Source: Burkholderiales bacterium
Lineage (GTDB): Bacteria; Pseudomonadota; Gammaproteobacteria; Burkholderiales; SG8-41
Assembly: GCA_019749945.1 (NCBI GenBank)
Contig: JAIEPF010000001.1
Span: 186,001 to 250,000 of the forward strand
Direction: 5' to 3'
Length of the DNA stretch: 64,000 nt
The position numbers and the translations under genes are program-made. The notes under the pieces are model-generated. The model was not told where the DNA came from. It was given only the letters and a program-made list of their open reading frames with translations, and searched no databases. The stretch's first letter is position 1. Every line of letters starts with the position of its first letter. Below are positions 9,001 through 16,344 of the stretch, piece by piece.

Positions 9001-9086
9001 ATGTCCTCGATTGTCTGGCCAGGGGGCTGCGCCGCCGCTGATTTCGGGGTGATTTTTTTTGCCGCGGTTTTTTTTCGGTTGGTCAT
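6066..9086 (-). CDS. CheB-CheR fusion protein with coiled coil and two PAS domains
   Basis: 1006 residues. The CheB methylesterase part (about 43-230) has GIGASAGGL with Ser50, His79 in QHLAPNH and Asp171 in GTGSDGSQG as catalytic triad, but no receiver domain. The CheR methyltransferase part (about 250-520) has the N-terminal helix RRIERRM and SAM motif GCSTGEEAYSIA. A long heptad coiled coil (about 690-775, many NEEL/NEEM repeats) leads to two PAS domains (about 780-880 and 885-1000). Such fusions are signalling proteins thought to methylate and demethylate glutamates on a partner. The ATGA overlap with the hybrid kinase argues that the kinase is a partner. No mcp, cheA or flagellar gene is near. 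Confidence 0.93.
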   Translation of the reverse strand: MTNRKKTAAKKITPKSAAAQPPGQTIEDIAADETAAPDEAGFPIVGIGASAGGLAAFETFFSAIPNTSGSGIAYIIVQHLAPNHKSMLTELIGRYTRMQVLEVEHGMVVKPDCIYIIPPNHDMAFLNGTLQLLEPAAPRGQRLPIDFFFRSLAQDQHARAIGIVLSGTGSDGSQGVRAIKGEGGMVMAQSFDSTEYDGMPRSAVATGMVDFVLPPEDMPAQLMAYVGHAFIRIRSAAKSSGLKVDEGLKKIFVLLRAQTGHDFSRYKLNTINRRIERRMAVQQLEQVNDYVQYLRRNPAELEALFRDLLIGVTNFFRDPEAFKALEEEAIVRLLSNKPVGAAIRVWVPGCSTGEEAYSIAILLQERMDALKANFKLLVFATDIDSRAIEHARMGIYTASIAADISSERLKRYFTEEPGGGFYRINKFIRDMLVFSEQDVIKDPPFSRIDLISCRNLLIYMGPELHKKLIPLFHYALNPGGILFLGSSESIGDHLDLFATLNRSAKLYQRKDEGIPLRQSLSRFLPALSEDGTVQRTTRKSADNSAAQLRELTERTLLQYYAAAGALVNERGDILYLHGRTGQYLESAAGEAGLNILKMARQGLRPALTTALHKAAAKKETVSQSGLRVKTNGDFSSVDLTVQPVAAAKAADQPLFLVILAPAAQPFAAGAAAAEAGAADSPKKINAQVTALQQELRDKEEYLQTSTEELETTNEELKSANEEMQSINEEMQSTNEELETSKEELQSVNEELATVNAELQGKVVDLSQANNDMNNLLAGTGVGTIFVDHQLSIKRFTPAITQVINLILTDVGRPVGDIVSNLTGYNHLVEDVQQVLDNLVPKEIEVETKLGKWFLLRIRPYRTLENVIEGAVITFFDISDMKKARDALRESDSLRRLAVVMSDSRDAILVQDLEGKILAWNPGASRLYGWSEAEALAMNIRQLIPQAGQEEALAVIQQLGRAEILQPYRMERITKDGSIVRVALTATALVNASGDVYAVATTERKDV

Positions 9087-9222
9087 GAATGCAATTCAGG
9101 GTATAGCGCACAATCATCAATGGCCAAGTCGGTCGCGTGCCCGGACCGCCTCACGCCGGCATTTGCAAAACCTGCGCCCCATTCGTCCTTTGATTATTGA
9201 GAATTACATAACTGCGCGACAC

Positions 9223-9306
9223 CTCTCCCTCATCCCCACCCTTCTCCCGGGGGGGAGAAGGGCTTTGCATCCCTCTCCCTCCGGGAGAGGGATCGAGGGT
9301 GAGGGA
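9223..9306. repeat. CCCTCTCCC/GGGAGAGGG-type nested hairpin repeat
   Basis: Two hairpins (9239-9262 and 9271-9291) are nested inside outer arms CTCCCTCA / TGAGGGAG. It lies in the 276-bp gap upstream of the CheB-CheR gene and downstream of the Crp/Fnr pseudogene. Related in sequence to 39668-39693. It could act as a REP-like element or a factor-independent transcription barrier. Confidence 0.8.
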
Positions 9307-9362
9307 GATATGCCGGAATCGTCATGCAATGTCATTGGGTTTACTAATACTCAATAAACACA

Positions 9363-10107
9363 TCAACCCCGGACGACCGGGGTCGCCTTGGGCTGAAGAT
9401 GATGCGGCAGCAGGCGATCAAACTCCTGTTGCACCACGGCGTAACACTCGCAGACGCGTTTTTCCAGCCGCGGCCGATCCAGCACGGTGATTTTGCCGCG
9501 GCTGTAGTGAATCAACCCTGCTGCCTGCAGCCTGCCGGCCGCCTCGGTGACACCCTCCCGCCGCACGCCCAGCATGTTGGCAATCAGTTCCTGGGTCATG
9601 TTCAGTTCGTTGCCCGGCAGGCGGTCCATGCTCATCAACAGCCAGCGGCACAGTTGCTGGTCGACCGTGTGGTGCCGGTTGCAGACGGCGGTTTGCGACA
9701 TCTGCGTAATCAAGGCCTGGGTGAAGCGCAGCGCCAGGTGCTGCAAATGACCGCCCGTTGCAAACTCCCTTTTCAGCACACCCGCCTTGAGCCGGTAGCC
9801 ATAACCCGAGCTTTGCACCACTGCCCGGCTTGGTGTGCTTTCGCCCCCCCATGAACAGGGAAATGCCGACCAGCCCCTCGTAGCCGGTGACCGCGATTTC
9901 CGCCGAGGCGCCATTTTCCATGACATAAAGCAGCGAGACGATGCTGGTCGTCGGAAAATAAACATGCGCCATGTGGCCGCCGGACTCGCAAACCGCCCAT
10001 CCCAGTGGCATCGGAATGAGTTCCAGATCGGGCAGCAGGCGCGCGTAATCGGCTGCGGGCAGAGCGGCGAGCAGATGGTTCTGCAACGGGTTATGCGGTG
10101 AAGTCAT
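9363..10107 (-). pseudogene. Crp/Fnr-family transcriptional regulator broken by a +1 frameshift in a G7 run
   Basis: Two overlapping frames together encode one protein of about 247 residues. The first frame gives the cAMP-binding-like N-terminus (MTSPHNPLQNHLLAALPAAD, then VYFPTTSIVSLLYVMENG, GYEGLVGISLFMGG). The second gives ESTPSRAVVQSSGYGYRLKA and a winged-helix C-terminus with MTQELIANMLGVRREGVTEA. The frame switch falls at seven consecutive C on the plus strand (9844-9850); with six the frame is continuous. The family (no-cAMP, GYEGLVG subtype) is usually a stress or redox regulator in betaproteobacteria. It may be a sequencing error, a phase-variable switch or a true lesion. Start 10107 has AAGGGA 9 nt upstream. 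Confidence 0.85.
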
Positions 10108-10423
10108 GGCCTGGTTCCCTTTGGGCGAAGGCGTGCAAACAACCGAGGGATGTAACGGGAGAAAACACAACAGATAACGACGCGGCGAATGCAACTCATC
10201 TTACTCCCTGTGTGCGCCAAAACGCATAAAGGGATTGCGCCGCCTGGAGGCAGCCGCGAAGCCTTGTTACCACGCCCGCCGCGACCCGCACCGGCCATCA
10301 TCCATCGCCACTTGCCGATGCCATCGTTGCGTTAAAAATCTGTAATATCCAGGCCGTAAATTATGCAAGTTATTGATTTTATTTGTGTTTTATGCGCACT
10401 GAATGATCGACGGGACGACGCCA
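10108..10423. other. 316-bp intergenic region upstream of the Crp/Fnr gene
   Basis: No gene seen. It holds the presumed promoter of the Crp/Fnr-type regulator and, at 10366-10383, an AT-rich IHF-like motif. The AT content rises sharply between 10330 and 10395 relative to the flanks. Confidence 0.5.
10366..10383 (-). promoter_or_regulatory. AT-rich 18-bp motif, full IHF consensus match (copy 2 of 7)
   Basis: On the minus strand AATAAAATCAATAACTTG contains AATCAATAACTTG, which fits WATCAANNNNTTR at every position. It lies upstream of the Crp/Fnr-type gene and just past the monooxygenase stop. Confidence 0.5.
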
Positions 10424-11458
10424 TCAAGCCGCGGTTGCCGCCGCTCGAGCATCCAGCGCAAAAACCCCGGCCAGCAGTTCATACGAACGCAGCCGCGAGT
10501 TGTAATCACCGGTGATGGTGATCACCATCAGCTCGTCGGCCTCGAACTCCGCCTGGATTTCCAGCAGGCGCTGCTTGACCACCTCCGGCGTGCCGAGCAC
10601 CACGCGTCGCCGGTGATGCCGGGTGATGCGCTGGCGGTCGGCATCGGTATACGGATAAGACTCCGCTTCCGCCAATGTCGGCACCGGCGCATTGACGCCG
10701 TAATCCATGTTCAGCCGGCGCAGGTCGACACTTTGCGCCAGCCGCTCCGCCTGCGCCTGCGTGTCGGCGCAGATCACGAACACACAGACCAGCGCCTGCG
10801 GCCGCGGTTCGCGCGGTGACGGTTGATAGTGTTTTTTGTAATCGCGCATCACCACATCGCCGCCGCGCGCGCTGATGAAATGCGCGAAGGCAAAGCGCAG
10901 ACCCAGTTGCGCCGCCAGCGCACCGCTGTAATCCGAGGAGCCGAGCAGCCAGATCTGCGGGCTGGTGTCGCCCGCAGGCTGCGCCTTCACGCGCGCGAAG
11001 GGATGGTTCTCCGGCAAATCATCGTCGAGGTAGGCCGCCAGGAACTGCACCTGCTCGGGAAAATCATCGGCCGAGGGATAACGTCCCTGACCCATCGCCA
11101 TCGCGGTGGCCTGGTCGCCGCCGGGCGCGCGGCCGATGCCGAGATCAATACGTCCCGGGAACAGCGCTTCGAGCATGCGAAACTGTTCCGCGATTTTCAG
11201 CGGGCTGTAATACGGCAGCAGCACGCCACCGGTGCCGACGCGGATGGTCGTCGTTGCCGCAGCCAGCCGTGTCACCAGGATTTCCGGACAGGGATCGGCC
11301 AGCGCCATGATTGAATGATGTTCGGCGCACCAGTAGCGGTGGTAACCCATCTCTTCCGCCGCCTGCGCCAGGCGCAGGGTCTGCTGTATCGCCTGCTGCG
11401 GCGTGTGGCCGCTGATCACGGGCGACTGGTCGAGGACGCTGAGTTTGATGGTTGTCAT
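10424..11458 (-). CDS. LLM-class flavin-dependent oxidoreductase (luciferase-like monooxygenase)
   Basis: 344 residues with bacterial-luciferase-like TIM-barrel signatures: LSVLDQSPV at the N-terminus, GYHRYWCAEHHS, the FMN-region TTTIRVGTGGVLLPYYSPLK, and FPGRIDLGIGRAPGG. This matches the MsnO8-type/YhbW-like subgroup of single-component flavin monooxygenases; the substrate cannot be read from sequence. It is flanked by a Crp/Fnr-type gene upstream and a palindromic repeat on its 5' side (11482-11606), so it is probably monocistronic. Confidence 0.9.
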   Translation of the reverse strand: MTTIKLSVLDQSPVISGHTPQQAIQQTLRLAQAAEEMGYHRYWCAEHHSIMALADPCPEILVTRLAAATTTIRVGTGGVLLPYYSPLKIAEQFRMLEALFPGRIDLGIGRAPGGDQATAMAMGQGRYPSADDFPEQVQFLAAYLDDDLPENHPFARVKAQPAGDTSPQIWLLGSSDYSGALAAQLGLRFAFAHFISARGGDVVMRDYKKHYQPSPREPRPQALVCVFVICADTQAQAERLAQSVDLRRLNMDYGVNAPVPTLAEAESYPYTDADRQRITRHHRRRVVLGTPEVVKQRLLEIQAEFEADELMVITITGDYNSRLRSYELLAGVFALDARAAATAA

Positions 11459-11481
11459 ATAAATCTCAAGTCAAAACCTTT

Positions 11482-11606
11482 AGCCACAGAGGACACAGAG
11501 TTCACAGAGAAAAACAAAACAGAAACCCGGATTTTTGGAAAATGCGGCTTTTGTGTTCATGTTTTTGACTTGGATTTCCTCTGTGAACTCCGTGTCCTCT
11601 GTGGCT
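11482..11606. repeat. 125-bp long-armed inverted repeat, CACAGAG family (copy 1)
   Basis: 28-bp arms 11482-11509 and 11579-11606 are complementary with one mismatch (arm begins AGCCACAGAGGACACAGAG). The roughly 69-bp interior differs from that of the second copy at 60262-60386. It sits between the HDAC-like gene end and the monooxygenase start. Confidence 0.95.
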
Positions 11607-11626
11607 GCTGTTGACTTTATAAACAC

Positions 11627-12580
11627 CTACTCCGAGCCACGGATAAAAGCATTCAACACACCGCACCAGCCCAGCGCGAGGTTGTTGCGGTTGTAACCGC
11701 CGCCGCCAAAACCCATGATGCGGCCGCCGCACAGTTCATTCGCCAGCGCGCACAAGCGTTGCGCCGCATGCGCATGCGCTTTCGGCGTGTACTGCAGATG
11801 CGCCAGCGGATCGCCGGCGATGCTGTCGGCGCCGGCCTGGAACACGATGAATTCGGGTTTGTGCCGACGCAGATGATCTTCGACGCGTTCCCAGGCCTTC
11901 ATGAATTGCATATCCGTGGAACCGGGCTGCATGGGGATGTTGAGTTTCAATCCGGTGCCGGCGCCCTTGCCGCGTTCGCTGTCGGCGCCGGTGCCCGGAT
12001 ACAGGAAGCGCCCGTCCTCGTGGATGTCGGCGTAAATCAGGTCGGGATCGGACTCGTAGGGGTAATACAGGCCGTCGCCGTGGTGCACGTCGATATCGAC
12101 ATAGGCGACGCGTTTGACGCCGTACTGCGCACGCAGCGTATCGATGATCACGCCGCAATCATTGAACACGCAAAAACCGGCGGCATGGTCGCGCGCCGCA
12201 TGGTGCAGGCCGCCGATGGGCTGGAAGCTGCGCAGCGCCTCTGCCGCCATGATGCGCTGCAGGCCGTCGAGGGCGGCGCCAACAACATGCGCCGAGGCTT
12301 CATAAACCCCGGGGAACGCAGGGGTATCACCGGCATCAATGGCACCATAACCGCGATCCGACAACTGCTGCACGCGCAGCACATGGTCCTCGCCGTGAAA
12401 GCGTTCGATCTCGGCCACGCTCGCCGCGCGCGAAGCGCAGACCAGCGCGGATTTATCAAGTTTCTGTTTGCTCGCTTCAGCCCAGAATGCATTCTGGCGG
12501 TCCGGCCCCCAGGGATGGCCGTCGGGAAAGCCGTAACTGCCCAGCGCCTCGTCCACATACAACAGCACTTCCGATTTCAT
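11627..12580 (-). CDS. Histone-deacetylase-superfamily amidohydrolase
   Basis: 317 residues. Zinc-site motif VDIDVHHGDG supplies Asp164 and His166, and AGADSIAGDP supplies Asp252; HH126-127 are the catalytic histidines and GFGGGGY carries the conserved glycine-rich turn and Tyr. Bacterial members (AcuC, polyamine deacetylase ApaH types) remove acetyl groups from lysines or polyamines. It is the last gene of the pigment operon and overlaps the NodB-type deacetylase by 4 bp (ATGA). Its role there is unknown: it may act on a pigment intermediate or simply be carried along. Confidence 0.9.
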   Translation of the reverse strand: MKSEVLLYVDEALGSYGFPDGHPWGPDRQNAFWAEASKQKLDKSALVCASRAASVAEIERFHGEDHVLRVQQLSDRGYGAIDAGDTPAFPGVYEASAHVVGAALDGLQRIMAAEALRSFQPIGGLHHAARDHAAGFCVFNDCGVIIDTLRAQYGVKRVAYVDIDVHHGDGLYYPYESDPDLIYADIHEDGRFLYPGTGADSERGKGAGTGLKLNIPMQPGSTDMQFMKAWERVEDHLRRHKPEFIVFQAGADSIAGDPLAHLQYTPKAHAHAAQRLCALANELCGGRIMGFGGGGYNRNNLALGWCGVLNAFIRGSE

Positions 12581-13404
12581 GTCGTCTCCCGCGAATTGAA
12601 ATCACCATCTGCCTGACGCAGGGTGACAAAATTCAGTTTCGCTGCAGCGGCCGCAGCCAGAACGGCAGGCAGCACTTCCAGAATAACAGGGATGCCTGCG
12701 GACGTACGAGCGGCATTGCCGTCGTGCAGCAGCAAAACGGCCCCTGCACGCAGGCCGCGCAACAATCTGCTTTTGACGCGTTCGGCATCGCCGATCCGGG
12801 TATCGAAACCCCGTATCGACCAGCTCGCCAGCCGCAAACCCAGGCGATGCAGCACCGGATCAAGAAAAGGATTGCGCAGGCCGGCCGGCGCGCGAAAAAA
12901 AACCGGGCGCTGGCCGGTAATCGCAGTCAAAGTATCCTGCGCCATCTGCACTTCACGCATGAATCCGGAATACCCCAGAAAGGCAAAGCTATGACGATGG
13001 CGCTGGCTGTGGTTTTCCAGGGCATGGCCGCGGCGCACGATTTCCCGGCACAACTCCGGGTAACGCGCCGCTTTGTCACCGATGCAGAAAAACGTGGCAC
13101 GGGCCGCGTAACGCTCGAGGATATCCAGCACCTGCGGCGTCACCGCCGGATCGGGGCCGTCGTCGATGGTCATCGCGACCTCGTTCCTGGCAGCGGCTGC
13201 GGCCGGCAGCCGCGTCCAGTTGGGCCCCAGCCATTGGCAGCGCGGCCACAGTCCGGCCAGCGTCAGCACGAGCTGATTGACGATGACGCCGCCCAGCGCC
13301 CAGCGCCACTGTCCCGGCTCCACCACAACCAGCATCAGCGCGGACAGATGCAACGCGATGGACAGGCGGATCAGAAACGAGGGTTGCCAGGCAGCACTAC
13401 GCAT
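12577..13404 (-). CDS. NodB-type polysaccharide deacetylase, membrane-anchored
   Basis: About 275 residues. N-terminal hydrophobic stretches (LIRLSIALHLSALMLVV and WALGGVIVNQLVLTLAGL) precede a NodB domain with the Asp pair in AMTIDDGPD, metal histidines in ENHSQRH, FFRAPAG (motif 3) and LLLHDG (motif 5). Family members hydrolyse N-acetyl or O-acetyl groups of carbohydrates. Start chosen as ATG 13404, which overlaps the exporter stop (ATGCGTAG); an upstream TTG at 13443 is less likely. Translational coupling on both sides ties it to the pigment operon. The acceptor could be the sugar head group of the pigment conjugate. Confidence 0.85.
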   Translation of the reverse strand: MRSAAWQPSFLIRLSIALHLSALMLVVVEPGQWRWALGGVIVNQLVLTLAGLWPRCQWLGPNWTRLPAAAAARNEVAMTIDDGPDPAVTPQVLDILERYAARATFFCIGDKAARYPELCREIVRRGHALENHSQRHRHSFAFLGYSGFMREVQMAQDTLTAITGQRPVFFRAPAGLRNPFLDPVLHRLGLRLASWSIRGFDTRIGDAERVKSRLLRGLRAGAVLLLHDGNAARTSAGIPVILEVLPAVLAAAAAAKLNFVTLRQADGDFNSRETT

Positions 13405-15736
13405 TGGATGGCCTGGCAAAAATGGCTGAATAAACCAGCGCAAGGATCACACCCGGCGCCACGGTCACGCCCATCGCCTGCAGTATCGGCACACTGGAAA
13501 ACGCCAGCAGGCCAAACCCCGCCACGGTCGTCAGGTTGGCAAACAGCATGGACGCCAGCGTGCCGGGCAAAATGACCGGGGCCGACGCGCCCGCAACGCG
13601 GTCAAAAAACAGGGCGTAGTTGGAGCCGACCGCCGCCACCAGCAGCAAACCCACCAGGTGCAGGATGATCAGTTGCTGGCCAAACAGGGCCAAACCCGCG
13701 GTGACGGTAATGATCGCGGCCAGCAGCGGTGCGATGATGCTGGCCGTACGCGTGAACGAACGGAAAACCAGCAGCAGCAGGACAATGATCGCAAGCACCC
13801 CGCCGAGCGACAACACGATGGCCTCATTCAGGTAGCCGGAATACAGACGATCCGACTCGGCCTTCAGATCCACGAACAGCACGTCGGTCAAATTCGCAGC
13901 GCTCAACGCCGCCTGGATCCGCCCGGCATTGATACCGCCCCCCTTGGGGGCCGTCAATGGCAACAAGGCGCTCCAATGGCCGTTGCGCTGGATCAGCAGC
14001 GCGGCCACGGCCATGCCCATGGAAGTCTGCTCAAGATCCGCGGCCCGCAGCATGGGCCGGCCGATGGCCGCGGCGACATCGGTCAGAAAAGGGGCGAACA
14101 GTTGCGCGCGCACCGGCAGGCCCTGCACTGCCTGTGCCAGCCGCGTCTCGAGCACGCCGGGTGGCGGCAAACTGGCGCGTCGGGATTCCTGCGTCGCGAG
14201 ACTGGGCAGGTAACGGCTGGGACTTTCAAAACCAGCCAGCCCGCCCTGATCCACTTGCGCCTGCAATACGGCCGAAGCCCGCTCGGCAGACTGCAGCGCA
14301 ACTTCCTGGTTCGCGCCGGACACCACCACCAGATAACGCACATCCGGTGCACCTGCGTCGGCACGCAGCTTTGCATCCAGTTCCACTTCGCCCCGGGATA
14401 CCGGACTCAATGACGATATCCTGTCATTCCACAAACCGGCGCGGTGCCAGAACAGAATGGCGCAGGCGACCAGCAGCAGGATCGCGGCCCGACGCAATGC
14501 GGCGGCACGCAGCAACAAGCGGGACAACAGCAGGCCGGTGGCCGACACGTCGCGGATCTGGAAATTTTCCGGCAGCAGATGCGGCAGCACAAAACGGGTG
14601 ACGACAGCGGCAGCCGCCAGGCCGGCAATCGCATACAGGCCGAGCTGCGCCAGGCCGGGAAACCCGGACAGCAACAAGGCGGCAAAACCGCACAGCGAGG
14701 TCAGCACGCCGAGCCGGATCGTCGGCCAGAACTGCCGGATCCAGTGCCTGCGGTCCGCACCGCCCCGCCCGGATTGCACAAACAGGTAGATGGAATAATC
14801 CACCGCCTCCCCGATCAATGCGGTGCCAAAACCCAGTGTTATGCCATGCACTGTGCCGAAACCCAGGCTCACTGCTGCGACCCCCGCCAGCACGCCGGTG
14901 ATGACCGGCAAAAAACCCAGCGCCAGCGCGACAAAGGAGCGGTAGAGCAGCAATAACAACACCGCGATGAGCAGGAAGCTGAGTGCGGACAGGCGGCTGA
15001 CCTGGCTTTTGATGGTATCGCGTGAAGTGACCGAAAACACTCCGGGACCGGTCATCACCAGGCTGGCTGCAGGCGTGGCGGCGGACGCCGCATCAAACGC
15101 CTTGCGGATAGACGCCATGGCGTCCTGCTGCGCATCGATGTCGGCTCCGCTGGCGCGGGTCTGCACCACCAGCAATGCCCGCGCACCGTCACGCGACGCC
15201 CACGCGTCGTCAATCATCCGCGGCCGGGAAGCGCTGTTGAACTGCCCGAGCAATTGCACCATTTCACCGGTCGGGTCGCGCGGCAGCAGCGACTTGACCA
15301 GCAATCCGGCCGACGAAGACAGCAGGTCGATGCTGTCTTCAAGGGCGGCACGAAGGCCGTCCACGCTGAAGCGTTCCGGGGTCACCGCGGGGCTCAGCAG
15401 ATAACGATGATCAAACAGGAAGGCCTGGTCGCGTTCGCTGTTGACCGGTTCACCGTTGTTGATGCTGACGAACGCGGGATCGGCGCGCAGACGCAGCGCC
15501 ATTTGTTTTGACAGCTTGGCGCGGGCCGGCGCGTCGGCGCCTTCGATGCCGACCAGAATCAGGCGCGAGGCGAGGCCGTCGCGGATCTGATCCAGCAGCA
15601 ATTGCTGCGCGGCTGTGGGACTGCGCGGGAAAAAAGCCGACAAATCGGTGGTGAACTGGCTGCGGCTGATGACGACGCCGCAGATGATGACAAACACCAG
15701 CCACAACACAACCGCTGCCCGGGCTGCCGCCTGCAT
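13397..15736 (-). CDS. MMPL/RND-superfamily exporter of the aryl-polyene locus
   Basis: About 779 residues with two six-helix halves, each with one leading helix, a large periplasmic loop and a five-helix bundle (for example LSALSFLLIAVLLLLLYRSF and LSLGGVLAIIVLLLLVF). This is the COG4258 predicted-exporter type found in aryl-polyene and xanthomonadin loci (XanF-like), driven by proton motive force. GEAVDYSIYLF and GSNYALFFDR are the paired intramembrane motifs with acidic residues. It starts at ATG 15736, which shares its A with the lolA-like stop TGA; a GTG at 15739 is the alternative. Inferred to move the lipid-linked pigment across the inner membrane. Confidence 0.9.
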   Translation of the reverse strand: MQAAARAAVVLWLVFVIICGVVISRSQFTTDLSAFFPRSPTAAQQLLLDQIRDGLASRLILVGIEGADAPARAKLSKQMALRLRADPAFVSINNGEPVNSERDQAFLFDHRYLLSPAVTPERFSVDGLRAALEDSIDLLSSSAGLLVKSLLPRDPTGEMVQLLGQFNSASRPRMIDDAWASRDGARALLVVQTRASGADIDAQQDAMASIRKAFDAASAATPAASLVMTGPGVFSVTSRDTIKSQVSRLSALSFLLIAVLLLLLYRSFVALALGFLPVITGVLAGVAAVSLGFGTVHGITLGFGTALIGEAVDYSIYLFVQSGRGGADRRHWIRQFWPTIRLGVLTSLCGFAALLLSGFPGLAQLGLYAIAGLAAAAVVTRFVLPHLLPENFQIRDVSATGLLLSRLLLRAAALRRAAILLLVACAILFWHRAGLWNDRISSLSPVSRGEVELDAKLRADAGAPDVRYLVVVSGANQEVALQSAERASAVLQAQVDQGGLAGFESPSRYLPSLATQESRRASLPPPGVLETRLAQAVQGLPVRAQLFAPFLTDVAAAIGRPMLRAADLEQTSMGMAVAALLIQRNGHWSALLPLTAPKGGGINAGRIQAALSAANLTDVLFVDLKAESDRLYSGYLNEAIVLSLGGVLAIIVLLLLVFRSFTRTASIIAPLLAAIITVTAGLALFGQQLIILHLVGLLLVAAVGSNYALFFDRVAGASAPVILPGTLASMLFANLTTVAGFGLLAFSSVPILQAMGVTVAPGVILALVYSAIFARPSNA

Positions 15737-16344
15737 CACCGGGCGGACAGCTTTTCAATGCGCATCAGCGACCGGTCACCGTCAACCCGGTTGATTTCGA
15801 TGCTGCTCACGGCGTGGTGGGCACCGGCAATACTGATGCGCTTGATGACCGCCTGCATTTTCTCATCGAGCGGCAGCAGTTGCAGGGTCCAGCGCTCAGC
15901 GCTGCCCTCCAGGCTGAGCCGGTAGCTGCGCTCCAGCGCCCTGCGGTCACCGGCCAGTGTGCCGCGGATGCTGTCAATGACGGCGGCGAGTTCGGGATAA
16001 TCCTGCAATTGCAGGGAATGCCTCTGGCGGCCGCGCTCGATGAGCAGCGTGCCGCCGTCGAGGATCATCGATTCAGGCTTCGGCTTCAGCGTGCGCTTTT
16101 CCAGACGATCCGGTGCGGTGTAGAACAGCTCCCCGGAGGATTCCACCGGCCTGTCGAGCATGGCGATGTATTTTGTCTCGACAAAACCGGCTTGACCGTT
16201 TCGGACCTGCGCCAGTCCCTGCATCAGCTGGTCAATATCCAGCCCGGCAGCATGCGTGATGCCGCTGATCAACAGCAGCAGCGTCACGGACGCCCGTCGC
16301 ATGGCGCGCCGCAAAAACACGGCATGGGAGGATCGCGGCATCAT
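15736..16344 (-). CDS. LolA-like periplasmic outer-membrane lipoprotein carrier
   Basis: 202 residues with a signal peptide (RRASVTLLLLISGITHAAG), then a LolA fold: FVETKYIAMLDRPVESSGELFYTAPDRLEKRT-type strands, read here as FVETKYIAMLDRPVESSGEL and LFYTAPDRLEKRT. Aryl-polyene clusters typically pair such a LolA homologue with the MMPL exporter, presumably to ferry the hydrophobic product across the periplasm. ATG 16344 overlaps the upstream acyltransferase stop (ATGA) and has GGGAAAA upstream. It is not the housekeeping lolA, which sits with ftsK in other genomes. Confidence 0.85.
   Translation of the reverse strand: MMPRSSHAVFLRRAMRRASVTLLLLISGITHAAGLDIDQLMQGLAQVRNGQAGFVETKYIAMLDRPVESSGELFYTAPDRLEKRTLKPKPESMILDGGTLLIERGRQRHSLQLQDYPELAAVIDSIRGTLAGDRRALERSYRLSLEGSAERWTLQLLPLDEKMQAVIKRISIAGAHHAVSSIEINRVDGDRSLMRIEKLSAR

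Noticed and set aside
6609..9041. Long plus-strand frames opposite the CheB-CheR gene
   Set aside because: They are antisense shadows of a gene with complete family motifs; GC-rich codon use leaves the opposite frames open.
9223..9306. A CRISPR array or tandem repeat
   Set aside because: The repeats are nested inverted hairpins, not regularly spaced direct repeats.
13405..13443. N-terminal extension of the NodB-type deacetylase from TTG 13443
   Set aside because: It lies inside the exporter gene and has no ribosome site; ATG 13404 overlapping the exporter stop is the usual form.
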